Shown in pieces: positions 46,940 to 55,584 of a stretch of DNA of 64,000 nt. Location of the stretch: assembly GCF_051912485.1 (NCBI RefSeq), contig NZ_CP196822.1, forward strand, positions 3,100,001 to 3,164,000, given 5' to 3'. The translations under genes were made by a program, and so were the position numbers. The notes under the pieces were generated by a model that was not told the origin of the DNA, searched no databases, and saw nothing but the letters and a program-made list of their open reading frames with translations. Each line of letters begins with the position of its first letter. Position 1 is the first letter of the stretch. This DNA is from Nitrobacter sp051912485 (GTDB taxonomy: Bacteria; Pseudomonadota; Alphaproteobacteria; Rhizobiales; Xanthobacteraceae).

Positions 46940-47218
46940 ATGAAGAATATACGAACCGTCGCTACCGCCGTCGTAATCGCACTTTCCTTCGGCTCGACCG
47001 CCTTGGCTGATGGCTATACAAATTGCACCAAGCTCGACAAGTCATCTTGGAAACCGGCGAGCGAAGCGGAGGCCAAGGCCAAGACGGCCGGCTATGACGT
47101 GACGCGATCCAAGATCGAAGGATCCTGCTACGAAGTCTACGGAAAGAAGGACGGCAAGCTCTACGAACTTTTCTACAGTCCGGAAGATCTCAGCCTGAAG
47201 CATACAAAAGAAAGATAA
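46940..47218 (+). CDS. Small exported PepSY-like protein
   Basis: A 92-residue protein with a signal peptide (MKNIRTVATAVVIALSFGSTALA, cleavage near residue 23). The mature domain of about 69 residues contains two cysteines (NCTKLD, GSCYEVYG) and the strand pattern YEVYGKKDGKLYELFYSPEDLSL typical of PepSY-like domains. Periplasmic; function unknown. GAGAGG lies 8 bases before the ATG. It stands alone between the atp operon and the convergent rppH block. Confidence 0.82.
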   Translation: MKNIRTVATAVVIALSFGSTALADGYTNCTKLDKSSWKPASEAEAKAKTAGYDVTRSKIEGSCYEVYGKKDGKLYELFYSPEDLSLKHTKER

Positions 47219-47364
47219 CGCGGCGGCGAAATCAGACAAAGAAACTCTGGCAGCTCGCTATGTCGCCGCGTTGCCCCGCGTCTTGATCCAATTCACGTTT
47301 CAAGCCAGGGCTCCGATAAAAGCCGGGGCATGCTAGTTGCTGATTCTGTCCAACCAGACTTGCT

Positions 47365-47868
47365 TTAGTCGCCCGACAAGCTCGCGAATTCCTTGACCAC
47401 GCGCTCATAGACCGGGCGCTTGAAAGGCACGATCAGCTGGGTCAGGTTCTGCATCGGCTCCCAGCGCCAGGCGATGAATTCCGGCTTGTGGCCATCGCCT
47501 GGGTTGGCCACATCGATCTCGTTGTCACTGCCGGTGAAGCGCATCGCGTACCACTTCTGGCGCTGTCCGCGATAGCGGCCCTTCCAGGACCGTCCGGCCA
47601 CGGTGCGCGGGATGTCATAGATCAGCCAGTCGGATACCTCGGCCAGCTTCTCGACCGAGCGGACGCTGGTCTCCTCATAGAGTTCGCGTTTCGCCGCGAG
47701 CCATGTGTCCTCGCCGGGATCAACGCCGCCTTGCGGCATCTGCCAGACATGCTTGTCGCCGATATGCTCGATGCCGCCGGTGCGACGACCGATGAAGACG
47801 AGCCCCCTCGCGTTGATCAGCATCATACCGACGCAAGTGCGGTAGGGTAGATCGTCGTAGCGCGCCAT
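47365..47868 (-). CDS. rppH: RNA pyrophosphohydrolase RppH (Nudix)
   Basis: Removes pyrophosphate from 5' ends of mRNA and so triggers RNase E decay. The 167-residue protein has MARYDDLPYRTCVGMMLINA at the start and the Nudix box GGVDPGEDTWLAAKRELYEE (residues 47-66) with Ser replacing the last Gly, as is usual in RppH. KWYAMRFTGSDNEID follows. ATG 47868 gives the usual N-terminus. A TTG at 47931 in the same frame would overlap the preceding stop (TTGA) and cannot be excluded. It is last in a minus-strand run beginning with the YibQ-like gene. Confidence 0.93.
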   Translation of the reverse strand: MARYDDLPYRTCVGMMLINARGLVFIGRRTGGIEHIGDKHVWQMPQGGVDPGEDTWLAAKRELYEETSVRSVEKLAEVSDWLIYDIPRTVAGRSWKGRYRGQRQKWYAMRFTGSDNEIDVANPGDGHKPEFIAWRWEPMQNLTQLIVPFKRPVYERVVKEFASLSGD

Positions 47869-47927
47869 TCCGTCAATGCCTTTCGCGCCTCCCGCTTTTG
47901 AAAACGGACGGGGCACGGATTTGGAGA

Positions 47928-49130
47928 TCAACTCGATTTTGATTTCAGCATCGCGGTTGTCAATGGCACAAGCATCACCCCACGGCTTTCGAGACTCTTG
48001 GTCCAGACGCTAATTCTGTCGATGGAAACCGGAAGCGCCGAGGCCATGCCGATGGCAGCCCCCCGCCCCTTCGCCAGGTCTTCAAGTCTTGCGAGCGCCT
48101 TATCGATCTCCACCGAGGTCGGGACGGCATCAAGGGTCACGTCGGCCTTGGCGAACGGCATCGCCTGACCCTCCGCGAGCTGGCCCGCGACGCTCCTCGG
48201 AGTAGAGCCGTCGTCAAGATAGCCAAGGCCGCGCTTGGCTGCTTCTCGAATGATCGGCTGCATGACGGTATTGGCGGCGACAAACCGGGCCCCCATGAAA
48301 TTGGCGAGACCGACATAGCCCTGAAAGCGGCTGAGATGCCAATGCAGGCGATCGATATTCTGCTCGGCGCCGAGCGTCGTCAGCAGGGTCTGCGGTCCAG
48401 GGTCGTTGTCGGGATAATCATAGGGCTCCATGGGGACTTGCAGAAGAACCTCATGGTGTTCCGTGCGAGCCCTCTCCACCAGTTTGCCCGGATCGGATCC
48501 GTAAGGCGTGAATCCCAGTGTCACGGCCGACGGCAGTTTCATGATGGCATCGGTGGTTTTTGCCGCACCGACCCCAAGACCGCCGATAACAATCGCAACC
48601 ACCGGCATCGTTGCCGCCTTCGCGCGATCGGCATCGGTGCCCGTCGCGTAGGCCTTGAAGGGCTTCAGCCCATCGGCGGCGGCAATGGGAATCATTCCGT
48701 AACGTGACTTCTCCAACAGACGCTGATCGATTCCGGCCATCGTCACGGGGGCGCCGGCGCCAGCCGTGACGGGATCCTGGCCCGCGACAATGACATCCTG
48801 TCGCGACCCGCTGGAGCCGTCGATGATGGTGATGGTCTTGTGACCGGCCTCTGGCTGGGCGGCAACGGCGGCGCTGGTCGGTTTCTGCGACGCAGGTGGG
48901 ACAGCCGCAGGCTGGTCATTGGGGGTTGCAGGCTGCCGGATCGCGACCCGCGTCGTGGGCTCGCCACCGAGAGGGTCGTGGTTGAAGAGGGCAAAGCCCA
49001 GGAAGACGACAAGGACCAATCCCAACAGAACCGCCGTAGCCTGTGGCAGCGTGAAGGGGAGCCGGAAACGGCGCTTGGGCGCGGAGTTCTGTCCGAGCGG
49101 CGCGCTGAGATCGTCCGTCGTATCAGCCAT
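47928..49130 (-). CDS. Divergent polysaccharide deacetylase family protein (YibQ/DUF610)
   Basis: A 400-residue protein with a basic N-terminal segment, one TM helix (about 31-52, ATAVLLGLVLVVFLGFALF), and a Pro/Ala-rich linker. The C-terminal divergent deacetylase domain is about 175-400: VVAIVIGGLGVGAAKTTDAI, LGFTPYGSDPGKLVERAR, EVLLQVPMEPYDYPDNDPGP and GLGYLDDGSTPRSVA. Members lack the usual NodB metal motif, and a role in envelope metabolism is likely but unproven. The usual neighbour is the EnvC-CtpA pair, as here. ATG 49130 is chosen over an open frame to 49178. Confidence 0.9.
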   Translation of the reverse strand: MADTTDDLSAPLGQNSAPKRRFRLPFTLPQATAVLLGLVLVVFLGFALFNHDPLGGEPTTRVAIRQPATPNDQPAAVPPASQKPTSAAVAAQPEAGHKTITIIDGSSGSRQDVIVAGQDPVTAGAGAPVTMAGIDQRLLEKSRYGMIPIAAADGLKPFKAYATGTDADRAKAATMPVVAIVIGGLGVGAAKTTDAIMKLPSAVTLGFTPYGSDPGKLVERARTEHHEVLLQVPMEPYDYPDNDPGPQTLLTTLGAEQNIDRLHWHLSRFQGYVGLANFMGARFVAANTVMQPIIREAAKRGLGYLDDGSTPRSVAGQLAEGQAMPFAKADVTLDAVPTSVEIDKALARLEDLAKGRGAAIGMASALPVSIDRISVWTKSLESRGVMLVPLTTAMLKSKSS

Positions 49131-49235
49131 GGAGTAACCCCGAATCATCCGATTCGACGATACCATGGACGCTCGCAAAGGCGGCAGCGCGCAATCACGC
49201 GTACCCGCTGGCCATTGACCTTGGCGTGAACGAAA

Positions 49236-49257
49236 CGGGCGTCCAAAAGGACGCCCG
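49236..49257 (-). terminator. Intrinsic terminator-like hairpin after ctpA
   Basis: CGGGCGTCC and GGACGCCCG are perfect 9-bp arms around AAAA, 33 bp beyond the ctpA stop. On the minus strand it is followed by TTTCGTT, a weak T-tract. It should separate the envC-ctpA transcript from the yibQ-rppH pair. Confidence 0.75.
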
Positions 49258-49289
49258 AATCCGAAAAATCCGACTTACTTCAAGAAGCG

Positions 49290-50645
49290 TCAGTTCGCTG
49301 CCTTGTTCGCAGGCTTCTCGATCGCCGCCTTGTCGCTGGGAGCCTGCGACGAGGCGTTAATCTTGATGCCGTGCAAGAGGTCATCGGCCATCTTGAGCGC
49401 CTTGTCGTTCTTTGCGTCTGGCGGGACGTAGGATTGTGAACCGGTCTTCTCGTCGGTGCCGTTCCGCAGATGGCCGCGGAGCGAGGCCTCGCCTTTGGTG
49501 TCGGTCCGCGACTTCAATTCATCGGGCACATCCTGAAGCACCTCGATGTCCGGAACGATGCCTTTGGCCTGAATCGAGCGACCCGACGGCGTGTAGTAGC
49601 GCGCCGTCGTCAGCCGGAGCGCGCCGTTACCCGAACCGAGCGGAATAATGGTCTGCACGGAGCCCTTGCCGAATGAGCGGGTACCGATCAGTGTCGCCCG
49701 CTTGTGGTCCTGCAACGCACCGGCGACGATTTCGGAAGCCGATGCCGACCCGCCGTTGACCAGAACGATTACCGGCTTGCCCTTGGTGAGGTCGCCGGGA
49801 TGCGCGCTGCGACGCTGGGTTTCCTCGGCGTTGCGGCCGCGCGTCGACACGATCTCACCGCGATCGAGGAAGCTGTCGGAAACGGTCACCGCTTCTTCGA
49901 GCAATCCGCCGGGGTTGTTGCGCAGATCGATAATGTAGCCCTTGAGCTTGTCGCCGAGCTGGCCTCGAAGATCGGAAATCGACTTCTTGAGACCTTCGGT
50001 GGTCTGCTCATTGAAGGTGGTGATGCGGATATAGGCGATATCGTCGGCCTCGATACGCGATCGCACCGAGCGGACGCGAATGTTATCGCGCACAAGCGTC
50101 ACGTCGATCGGATTGTCCTGGCCCTTGCGGATAATCTTCAGCTTGATCTTGGTGCCGATCGGGCCGCGCATCTTGTCAACGGCCTGATTGAGGGTCAGTC
50201 CCTGCACCGCCTCCTCGTCAAGATTGGTTATGATGTCGTTCGCCAGGATTCCCGCCTTGGATGCCGGCGTGTCGTCGATCGGCGAGACGACCTTGACCAA
50301 GCCGTCCTCCATTGTGACCTCGATGCCGAGGCCCCCGAACTCGCCGCGCGTCTGCACCTGCATGTCGCGGAAGCTCTTGGCATCCATGTAGCTCGAATGC
50401 GGATCGAGACCGGACAGCATGCCACTGATGGCCGATTCGACCAGCTTGCTGTCGTCGGGCTTCTCGACATAGTCACTGCGGACCCGCTCAAACACATCGC
50501 CGAACAGGTTGAGCTGGCGATAAGTGTCCGACGTCGCGGCTCGCGCGCTCGATCCCATCAGCACCGACCGCGGCTGGGTCACGAACAGCGTCAGCGCCGC
50601 ACCCGCGGCAGCGCTGAGAAGAATAAGGGAAGCCTTGCGCATCAT
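49290..50645 (-). CDS. ctpA: Carboxyl-terminal processing protease (S41 family)
   Basis: Periplasmic serine protease that trims or degrades envelope proteins, often peptidoglycan hydrolases or their activators. The 451-residue protein has an N-terminal signal anchor (ASLILLSAAAGAALTLFVT), a PDZ domain (about 95-185, GEFGGLGIEVTMEDGLVKVV), and the catalytic dyad S302 (NGGSASASEIVAGAL) and K327 (GTRSFGKGSVQT). The start overlaps the envC-like stop by 4 bp, so the two are coupled. This matches the known EnvC/CtpA-type neighbourhood. Confidence 0.95.
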   Translation of the reverse strand: MMRKASLILLSAAAGAALTLFVTQPRSVLMGSSARAATSDTYRQLNLFGDVFERVRSDYVEKPDDSKLVESAISGMLSGLDPHSSYMDAKSFRDMQVQTRGEFGGLGIEVTMEDGLVKVVSPIDDTPASKAGILANDIITNLDEEAVQGLTLNQAVDKMRGPIGTKIKLKIIRKGQDNPIDVTLVRDNIRVRSVRSRIEADDIAYIRITTFNEQTTEGLKKSISDLRGQLGDKLKGYIIDLRNNPGGLLEEAVTVSDSFLDRGEIVSTRGRNAEETQRRSAHPGDLTKGKPVIVLVNGGSASASEIVAGALQDHKRATLIGTRSFGKGSVQTIIPLGSGNGALRLTTARYYTPSGRSIQAKGIVPDIEVLQDVPDELKSRTDTKGEASLRGHLRNGTDEKTGSQSYVPPDAKNDKALKMADDLLHGIKINASSQAPSDKAAIEKPANKAAN

Positions 50646-52075
50646 CCGCGAACCTTTTGGCCTTTATTTGCGACCCACCATGGGCCTGGATCAATGGGAG
50701 TGCCGTCCTTACGGAACTCGATGTAGAGAACGGGTTGACTCGCGTTTGCCGCGAGAATCGAGGCGACACGTGAGGTCGATCCCATCGTCGCTACCGGTTC
50801 TCCGGTCAACACGAACTGGCCGATGTTAACCGAAATACGCTCCATCCCGGCGATCAGGACATGATACCCGCCACCGGCATTGAGGATCAAGAGTTGTCCA
50901 TAGCTGCGGAACGGCCCGGCATACACAACCCAGCCATCACACGGAGTCGTGACCTGCGCACCCGGACGAGCCGCCAACGAAATGCCTTTTTCCACACCGC
51001 CGACATCGTCGGAACCGCCAAAGTCACGGATCTTCGTGCCGTTAACCGGAAACGCCAACATGCCCTTGGCGGACGCAAAAGCAATGGCCGGACTGAGCCG
51101 GCTGGGATCCTTGAGAGCGGCAAGATTCGGCTTACCGTTGAGCGGTGCCGGAGCGCCTTGCCGGCTGGCTGTCTCCGCTGCCTTGGCCGCGCTCTTCAGG
51201 TCCTGCTCCATCTTCGCGATCAGGCCTTGCAGGCTGTCGACCTGATGCGACAGCTCAATCGCGCGCGCGCCCTCCGCGGCCATATCCTTTTCGAAGCCGC
51301 TTTGCTGCCGCTGCCGTTCGTCTACCAGCGTCGCTAGGCGAATTTGCTCGCCCTTGAGGCTATCGCGATCGGCCGCCATCCGATCACGTTCGGCGGCGAT
51401 TGATTTGCGCAGGCTCACCAGCTCATCGAGATCAGCCACAAGCTTTTCCGCGCGCACACGGATCTCAGGCACCACGGCGCCTAGCAAAATCGCAGTGCGC
51501 AGCGACTGCAGCGCATCCTCCGGCCGCACCAGCAAAGCGGGCGGCGTGCGCCGGCCGACGCGCTGCAGGGCAGCCAGCACTTCCACGATTTCCGAGCGCC
51601 TCGAATCGAGCGAGCCGCGGATTTCCTGTTCGCGCGCGTCGAGCGGCAGCAGGCGCGCTTCAGCCTCTGCAATCTGGGTCTCGATCTCCCGGACCCCCGC
51701 GGCAGCGTCGATCAGTTGTTGATTGAGCTTGGCGCGGTTCTGGCCAATCGCCGCGATATCTACCTTCAGCCGCTCCTGCAGTTCGGCCGCGCTCTTTTGC
51801 TGTGCGCGCACCGCCTCCAGTTCCTGCTCGCGCTGCTTGATGTCGTCCGCCGACGGGGCGGCAGCCGGCGAAGGTGTCCCGGACGGCTGTGCCATCACGG
51901 ATGAAGAAACCGCGGATGAAAAGCCCGCGAGCAGGCAAGCCGAGACGACAAGCAGGGAAGCCGGCAGCGGTTGCCCGCCTCGCATCTCCGCGGACCGTGA
52001 ACCCTGGATCAGTCGCATGTCAGGTGATCGGCGCCCGCTTGTTCGTAGCATGTTGACCCGATCGCGTTCGCGCAT
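50642..52075 (-). CDS. EnvC-like murein hydrolase activator (degenerate LytM/M23)
   Basis: A 477-residue open frame with a signal sequence (PASLLVVSACLLAGFSSAVSS), long coiled coils (about 75-290), and a C-terminal M23 domain (about 345-470). The metal ligands are lost: the first motif reads VEKGISLAA instead of HxGxDxxx, and the last reads VLYIEFR instead of HLHFE. This loss is the pattern of EnvC-type amidase activators, not of active endopeptidases. It is translationally coupled to ctpA. The start is uncertain: ATGs at 52048, 52018 or 51985 would also keep the signal sequence. Confidence 0.88.
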   Translation of the reverse strand: MRERDRVNMLRTSGRRSPDMRLIQGSRSAEMRGGQPLPASLLVVSACLLAGFSSAVSSSVMAQPSGTPSPAAAPSADDIKQREQELEAVRAQQKSAAELQERLKVDIAAIGQNRAKLNQQLIDAAAGVREIETQIAEAEARLLPLDAREQEIRGSLDSRRSEIVEVLAALQRVGRRTPPALLVRPEDALQSLRTAILLGAVVPEIRVRAEKLVADLDELVSLRKSIAAERDRMAADRDSLKGEQIRLATLVDERQRQQSGFEKDMAAEGARAIELSHQVDSLQGLIAKMEQDLKSAAKAAETASRQGAPAPLNGKPNLAALKDPSRLSPAIAFASAKGMLAFPVNGTKIRDFGGSDDVGGVEKGISLAARPGAQVTTPCDGWVVYAGPFRSYGQLLILNAGGGYHVLIAGMERISVNIGQFVLTGEPVATMGSTSRVASILAANASQPVLYIEFRKDGTPIDPGPWWVANKGQKVRG

Positions 52076-52088
52076 CCGGCAGGGCGCG

Positions 52089-52571
52089 CTAACCGCGGTG
52101 ATAAGGATGGCCGGCCAGGATGGTCGCGGCCCGGTAGATCTGTTCCAGCAGCATCACGCGCACGATCTGATGCGGCCAGGTGGCCGCGCCGAACGCGACG
52201 CTCAATTTAGCCTTGCGCCGCAATTCGGGCGAAAGTCCGTCCGCGCCGCCCACAGCGAAAACTGCGTTCGCCACCGACTCATCCCGCCAGCGGCCAAGAT
52301 GACCCGCAAATGCGGCGCTGTCGATGTTTTTACCCTTTTCGTCCAGCGCCACCAGGATCGCTCCCTCGGGAACCAGGGCAAGAATTGCCGTAGCCTCTTC
52401 GCGAATGCGTTGTTCGGCATCACGGGCGCGGCTTTCCGGGATTTCATGGACGTCGAGGCCGCGGAAGCCGTGCTTGCGGCCGATATCGTGAAAACGTCCG
52501 CGATAGCGTTCGGCAAGCTCCCGCTCCGGGCCCTGCTTGAGACGGCCAATGGCAATGACGACGAGTCGCAT
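52089..52571 (-). CDS. rlmH: 23S rRNA (pseudouridine-1915-N3) methyltransferase
   Basis: SPOUT-family methyltransferase of 160 residues acting on the assembled 70S ribosome. The N-terminus MRLVVIAIGRLKQGPERELAERY, the AVGGADGLSPELRRKA SAM-binding knot region and the C-terminal HQIVRVMLLEQIYRAATI are characteristic; the ending HPYHRG is conserved. ATG 52571 is the usual start, although the frame is open further upstream. It lies 22 bp after rsfS, another ribosome factor, in the same direction. Confidence 0.96.
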   Translation of the reverse strand: MRLVVIAIGRLKQGPERELAERYRGRFHDIGRKHGFRGLDVHEIPESRARDAEQRIREEATAILALVPEGAILVALDEKGKNIDSAAFAGHLGRWRDESVANAVFAVGGADGLSPELRRKAKLSVAFGAATWPHQIVRVMLLEQIYRAATILAGHPYHRG

Positions 52572-52593
52572 CCGCGCAAGCCGGTGTGGTGGT

Positions 52594-53058
52594 TCAGACC
52601 GACTTCGCCGTCGCCGTGTTTTGCGTCCACAATCTCTCGAGATTGTAGAATTCGCGAACTTCAGGCCTGAACACGTGCACGATGATATCGCCGGAATCGA
52701 TGAGCACCCAGTCGCAATTGGGTACGCCCTCGATATGGACCTTCTTGTTTCCGGTTTCCTTGAGTCCCTTGGCGACGTTCTCGGCGACCGCACCCACATG
52801 CCGGTTGGACCGGCCGGTGGTGACGACCATGTAGTCCGAAAATGCCGATTTGCCACGAAGGTCGATGGTGACCGTGTCTTCCGCCTTCATATCCTCAAGG
52901 CGGGAAAGGATCAGCTTAAGGGTCTCTTCGACGCTCGGTCGCGCCTCCGAAACCACGGAGTCTGCCGAAGCCTTGCGTGTTCTCGACCTGACGGTCTTCG
53001 ATGTCGCTCTCTTCGGGGTCGAAGATCTGGGCGATGAGGTCGAGGCAGACCTGGACAC
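52594..53058 (-). CDS. rsfS: Ribosomal silencing factor RsfS
   Basis: Binds L14 and blocks subunit joining when nutrients are scarce. The 154-residue frame has a basic, Ser-rich N-terminal extension (residues 1-40) and the RsfS core: LKLILSRLEDMKAEDTVTIDL, KSAFSDYMVVTTGRSNRHV, VHIEGVPNCDWVLIDSGDIIVHVF and REFYNLERLW. The called start is a GTG at 53058 without a good ribosome site, so the extension may be shorter. The order nadD-rsfS-rlmH is conserved in bacteria. Confidence 0.93.
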   Translation of the reverse strand: MSRSASTSSPRSSTPKRATSKTVRSRTRKASADSVVSEARPSVEETLKLILSRLEDMKAEDTVTIDLRGKSAFSDYMVVTTGRSNRHVGAVAENVAKGLKETGNKKVHIEGVPNCDWVLIDSGDIIVHVFRPEVREFYNLERLWTQNTATAKSV

Positions 53059-53153
53059 TACAGGTGCGGTCAGGGACCATTTCCTTTCGCTGTATCGCGA
53101 ACGCCGAATCCTTGGCGCCCGACGGCTATACTACGCATGTAGGGGTGATGGTT

Positions 53154-53822
53154 TCAATATTCCAGTGACGCGGCGGCCTCATGTTTTCCGCCCCCCTCTT
53201 TCCATGTCCCGTCCCGGTTCCGTAGCCCGGTGGAGGATAACCTCGATTTCATCCCGGTAAGGAAGACCCAGGCTGGCGGACGATGCGTGGCCAGCCCGTT
53301 GGCCCGGGCTTCAGGCAGACGCCACCGCGCAAGCGCCTGCGCGGCAGGCGCCGCGAGCGCACGGAAACTGTGCGGCGGGCGATCGATGACCGCGATCGGC
53401 ACCTCGGCGGCGATCCCCTGCCAGTTTTCCCAGCGATGAAACTGCTCCAGATTGTCGGCGCCCATGATCCAGACAAAACGCACGTTGGCGCACCTGCGTC
53501 GCAGATAGTTAATGGTATCGATGGTGTAGCGCGTTCCGATGACAGCTTCGAGACAACTGACGTCGATCCGGGGATCGCTGGCCATCGCCCGTGCCGCAGC
53601 GGTGCGCCCGCCGAGATCGTATAGCGCGCCCGCATCCTTGAGCGGGTTGCCGGGCGAAATCAGCCACCAGACCCTGTCGAGCTTCAGCCGCTTCAGGGCA
53701 TACAGGCTGATGGCGCGATGCGCGGCGTGAGGCGGATTGAACGAGCCGCCGAGCAGACCGATGCGCATGCCGTCGGAATGAAGCGGGATGGCGCTGGATG
53801 AAGCAACTGAACGCGGCCCCAA
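53154..53822 (-). CDS. nadD: Nicotinate-nucleotide adenylyltransferase
   Basis: Makes deamido-NAD from nicotinate mononucleotide. Visible motifs are the nucleotidyltransferase GLLGGSFNPPHAAH, WWLISPGNPLK, WIMGADNLEQFHRW and the C-terminal SRLSSTGLR (the ISSTxIR motif). The start may be TTG 53822, which has GGAG about 7 bases upstream, or ATG 53768, which gives MRIGLLGGSF directly; homologues often carry a short N-terminal extension. The C-terminus runs about 20 residues past the conserved motif. A degenerate palindrome lies between it and proA. Confidence 0.94.
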   Translation of the reverse strand: MGPRSVASSSAIPLHSDGMRIGLLGGSFNPPHAAHRAISLYALKRLKLDRVWWLISPGNPLKDAGALYDLGGRTAAARAMASDPRIDVSCLEAVIGTRYTIDTINYLRRRCANVRFVWIMGADNLEQFHRWENWQGIAAEVPIAVIDRPPHSFRALAAPAAQALARWRLPEARANGLATHRPPAWVFLTGMKSRLSSTGLRNRDGTWKEGGGKHEAAASLEY

Positions 53823-53841
53823 ATCAGTCTCCGCGCAGCGG

Positions 53842-53892
53842 AGCGCATGATCCGCTGAAGTGTGTGCGGTTCGGCAACAAGATCATGCGCGC
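53842..53892. repeat. Degenerate REP-like palindrome between proA and nadD
   Basis: AGCGCATGATC at the left and GATCATGCGCGCT at the right are intact arms. The centre (CGCTGAAGTGTGTGCGGTTCGGCA) has drifted from the canonical CCGAAAAGTGGGAACCGGTTTTCGGA. Located just upstream of the nadD ribosome site. Confidence 0.75.
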
Positions 53893-53908
53893 TTAAATCA
53901 CGTTGCGC

Positions 53909-55201
53909 TCACGGCCGGGTCTGCCCGGTGCCGTGCACACGATATTTGAAACTGGTCAGTTGCTCGGCGCCGACCGGTCCGCGCGCATGGAATTTTCCGG
54001 TCGCGATGCCGATTTCGGCGCCGAAGCCGAATTCGCCGCCGTCGGCGAACTGCGTCGAGGCGTTGTGCAGCACGATCGCGGAATCCACCTCGTTGAGAAA
54101 CCGCGCGGCCGTCTTCGAATCCTCGGTCACGATCGCATCGGTGTGGTGCGAGCCGTGGCGCTGGATATGGTCGATCGCATCACTGATGCCATCGACCACG
54201 CGCGCGGCAATAATCGCGTCCTCGTATTCTGTGTCCCAGTCGTCATCGGTCGCGGGCTTGACGCGTGCGTCGACGCCTTGCACGGCCACATCGCCGCGCA
54301 CTTCGCAGCCCGCTTCGATCAGCATCTCGACCAGCGGTTTCAAGGTTTTCGAGGCACTCGCGCGATCGACCAGCAACGTCTCGGCCGCTCCGCAGACGCC
54401 AGGACGGCGCATCTTGGCGTTGAGCACGATCGACTTCGCCATGGCGAGATCGGCGGCACCATCGACATAGACGTGATTAACGCCTTCCAGATGCGCGAAC
54501 ACCGGCACGCGCGCCTCGGCTTCGACGCGCGCGACAAGGCTCTTGCCGCCGCGCGGCACGATCACGTCGATTCCGCCGTTCAATCCGCTCAGCAGCAATC
54601 CGACCGCCGCGCGGTCGCGTGTCGGCACCAGCGTGATCGCGGCTTCCGGCAATCCCGCCTCGCGCAAACCCTGCACCAGACAATCATGGATCGCGTGGCA
54701 CGACCGAAAACTGTCCGAGCCGCCGCGCAGGATCACGGCGTTGCCGGACTTGAGGCATAGCACGCCGGCATCGGCGCAAACATTCGGGCGACTTTCAAAA
54801 ATCACGGCGACCACGCCGAGTGGCACGCGCACGCGCTCGATGGTCATGCCGTTGGGCCGCTGCCAGCTTTCGGTGATGCGCCCTACGGGATCGTCGATCT
54901 CGCGCACCACCCTGACGCCGTCGGCCATCGCATCCACGCGCGCTTGCGTGAGCGTGAGACGATCGACGAACGCGGAAGTAGCGCCGCTGGCGCGCGCATC
55001 AGTAACATCCTCGGCATTGGCCTTGAGAATAGCGGCGGCATTGGCGCGGATCGCGCGCTCTATCGCATCGAGCGCCTGATTCTTCTGCGCCGTCGAAGCG
55101 AGACCAAGCGCGCGCGCGGCGACGCGCGCCTGCGCTGCAAGCTCGCTCATCAGAGCCGGCAGATCGGCCGAAACGCCGACGGCCTTCAGGGAGGCAGTCA
55201 T
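53909..55201 (-). CDS. proA: Gamma-glutamyl phosphate reductase
   Basis: Second step of proline synthesis, an NADPH-dependent aldehyde-dehydrogenase-fold enzyme of 430 residues. Visible motifs are VPLGVVAVIFESRPNVCADA, AVILRGGSDSFRSCHAI, VIVPRGGKSLVARV and the catalytic cysteine in RRPGVCGAAETLLVD. The C-terminal EFGFGAEIGIATGKFHARGPVG is also diagnostic. It runs in the same direction as proB, but 383 bp and an opposite-strand gene separate the two. Confidence 0.97.
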   Translation of the reverse strand: MTASLKAVGVSADLPALMSELAAQARVAARALGLASTAQKNQALDAIERAIRANAAAILKANAEDVTDARASGATSAFVDRLTLTQARVDAMADGVRVVREIDDPVGRITESWQRPNGMTIERVRVPLGVVAVIFESRPNVCADAGVLCLKSGNAVILRGGSDSFRSCHAIHDCLVQGLREAGLPEAAITLVPTRDRAAVGLLLSGLNGGIDVIVPRGGKSLVARVEAEARVPVFAHLEGVNHVYVDGAADLAMAKSIVLNAKMRRPGVCGAAETLLVDRASASKTLKPLVEMLIEAGCEVRGDVAVQGVDARVKPATDDDWDTEYEDAIIAARVVDGISDAIDHIQRHGSHHTDAIVTEDSKTAARFLNEVDSAIVLHNASTQFADGGEFGFGAEIGIATGKFHARGPVGAEQLTSFKYRVHGTGQTRP

Positions 55202-55584
55202 GTGAGGTAGCGGTCCTGGCGGTTACATTTCTCTCAAGGCCACGTCCTAGCACACTTGCGACCGGTCGGCTATTGAGCGGCGAGCTCCGCCTGGCCGGCC
55301 GTGCCTGCACCCGGCCGCCGTTTGGCAAAGGGAAGCTCTCGCGGCAGCGGGGCCGGAAATTCAGGACGAGCCAAGAGCCGCGATCCGGTTTGCATCATCA
55401 CACAATCTCGCATTCGTCCAATTCTCCGTGACGCCTGAAACCCGCTGTGATCGACGCAGTTTTGTTTCTGTAGGGCTGGTCAGCTCAATGTGGGGCGTGC
55501 CAGCCCCTTCGCCCGCGGCATGGCGTCTCGCCATCTCAAAACCGCGAAGCCCACATTGTGCACCATCTTAAGAAAGGCACCTCC
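55202..55584. other. 383-bp intergenic region with a foldable leader
   Basis: Upstream region of proA (minus) and of a small membrane-protein gene (plus). On the plus strand CAATGTGGG (55486-55494) pairs with CCCACATTG (55550-55558) around an ATGGCG/CGCCAT hairpin (55520-55534). GGGCTGG (55473-55479) can instead pair with CCAGCCC (55500-55506), overlapping the same region. The structure ends 26 bases before the ATG at 55585. No gene is seen. Confidence 0.5.
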
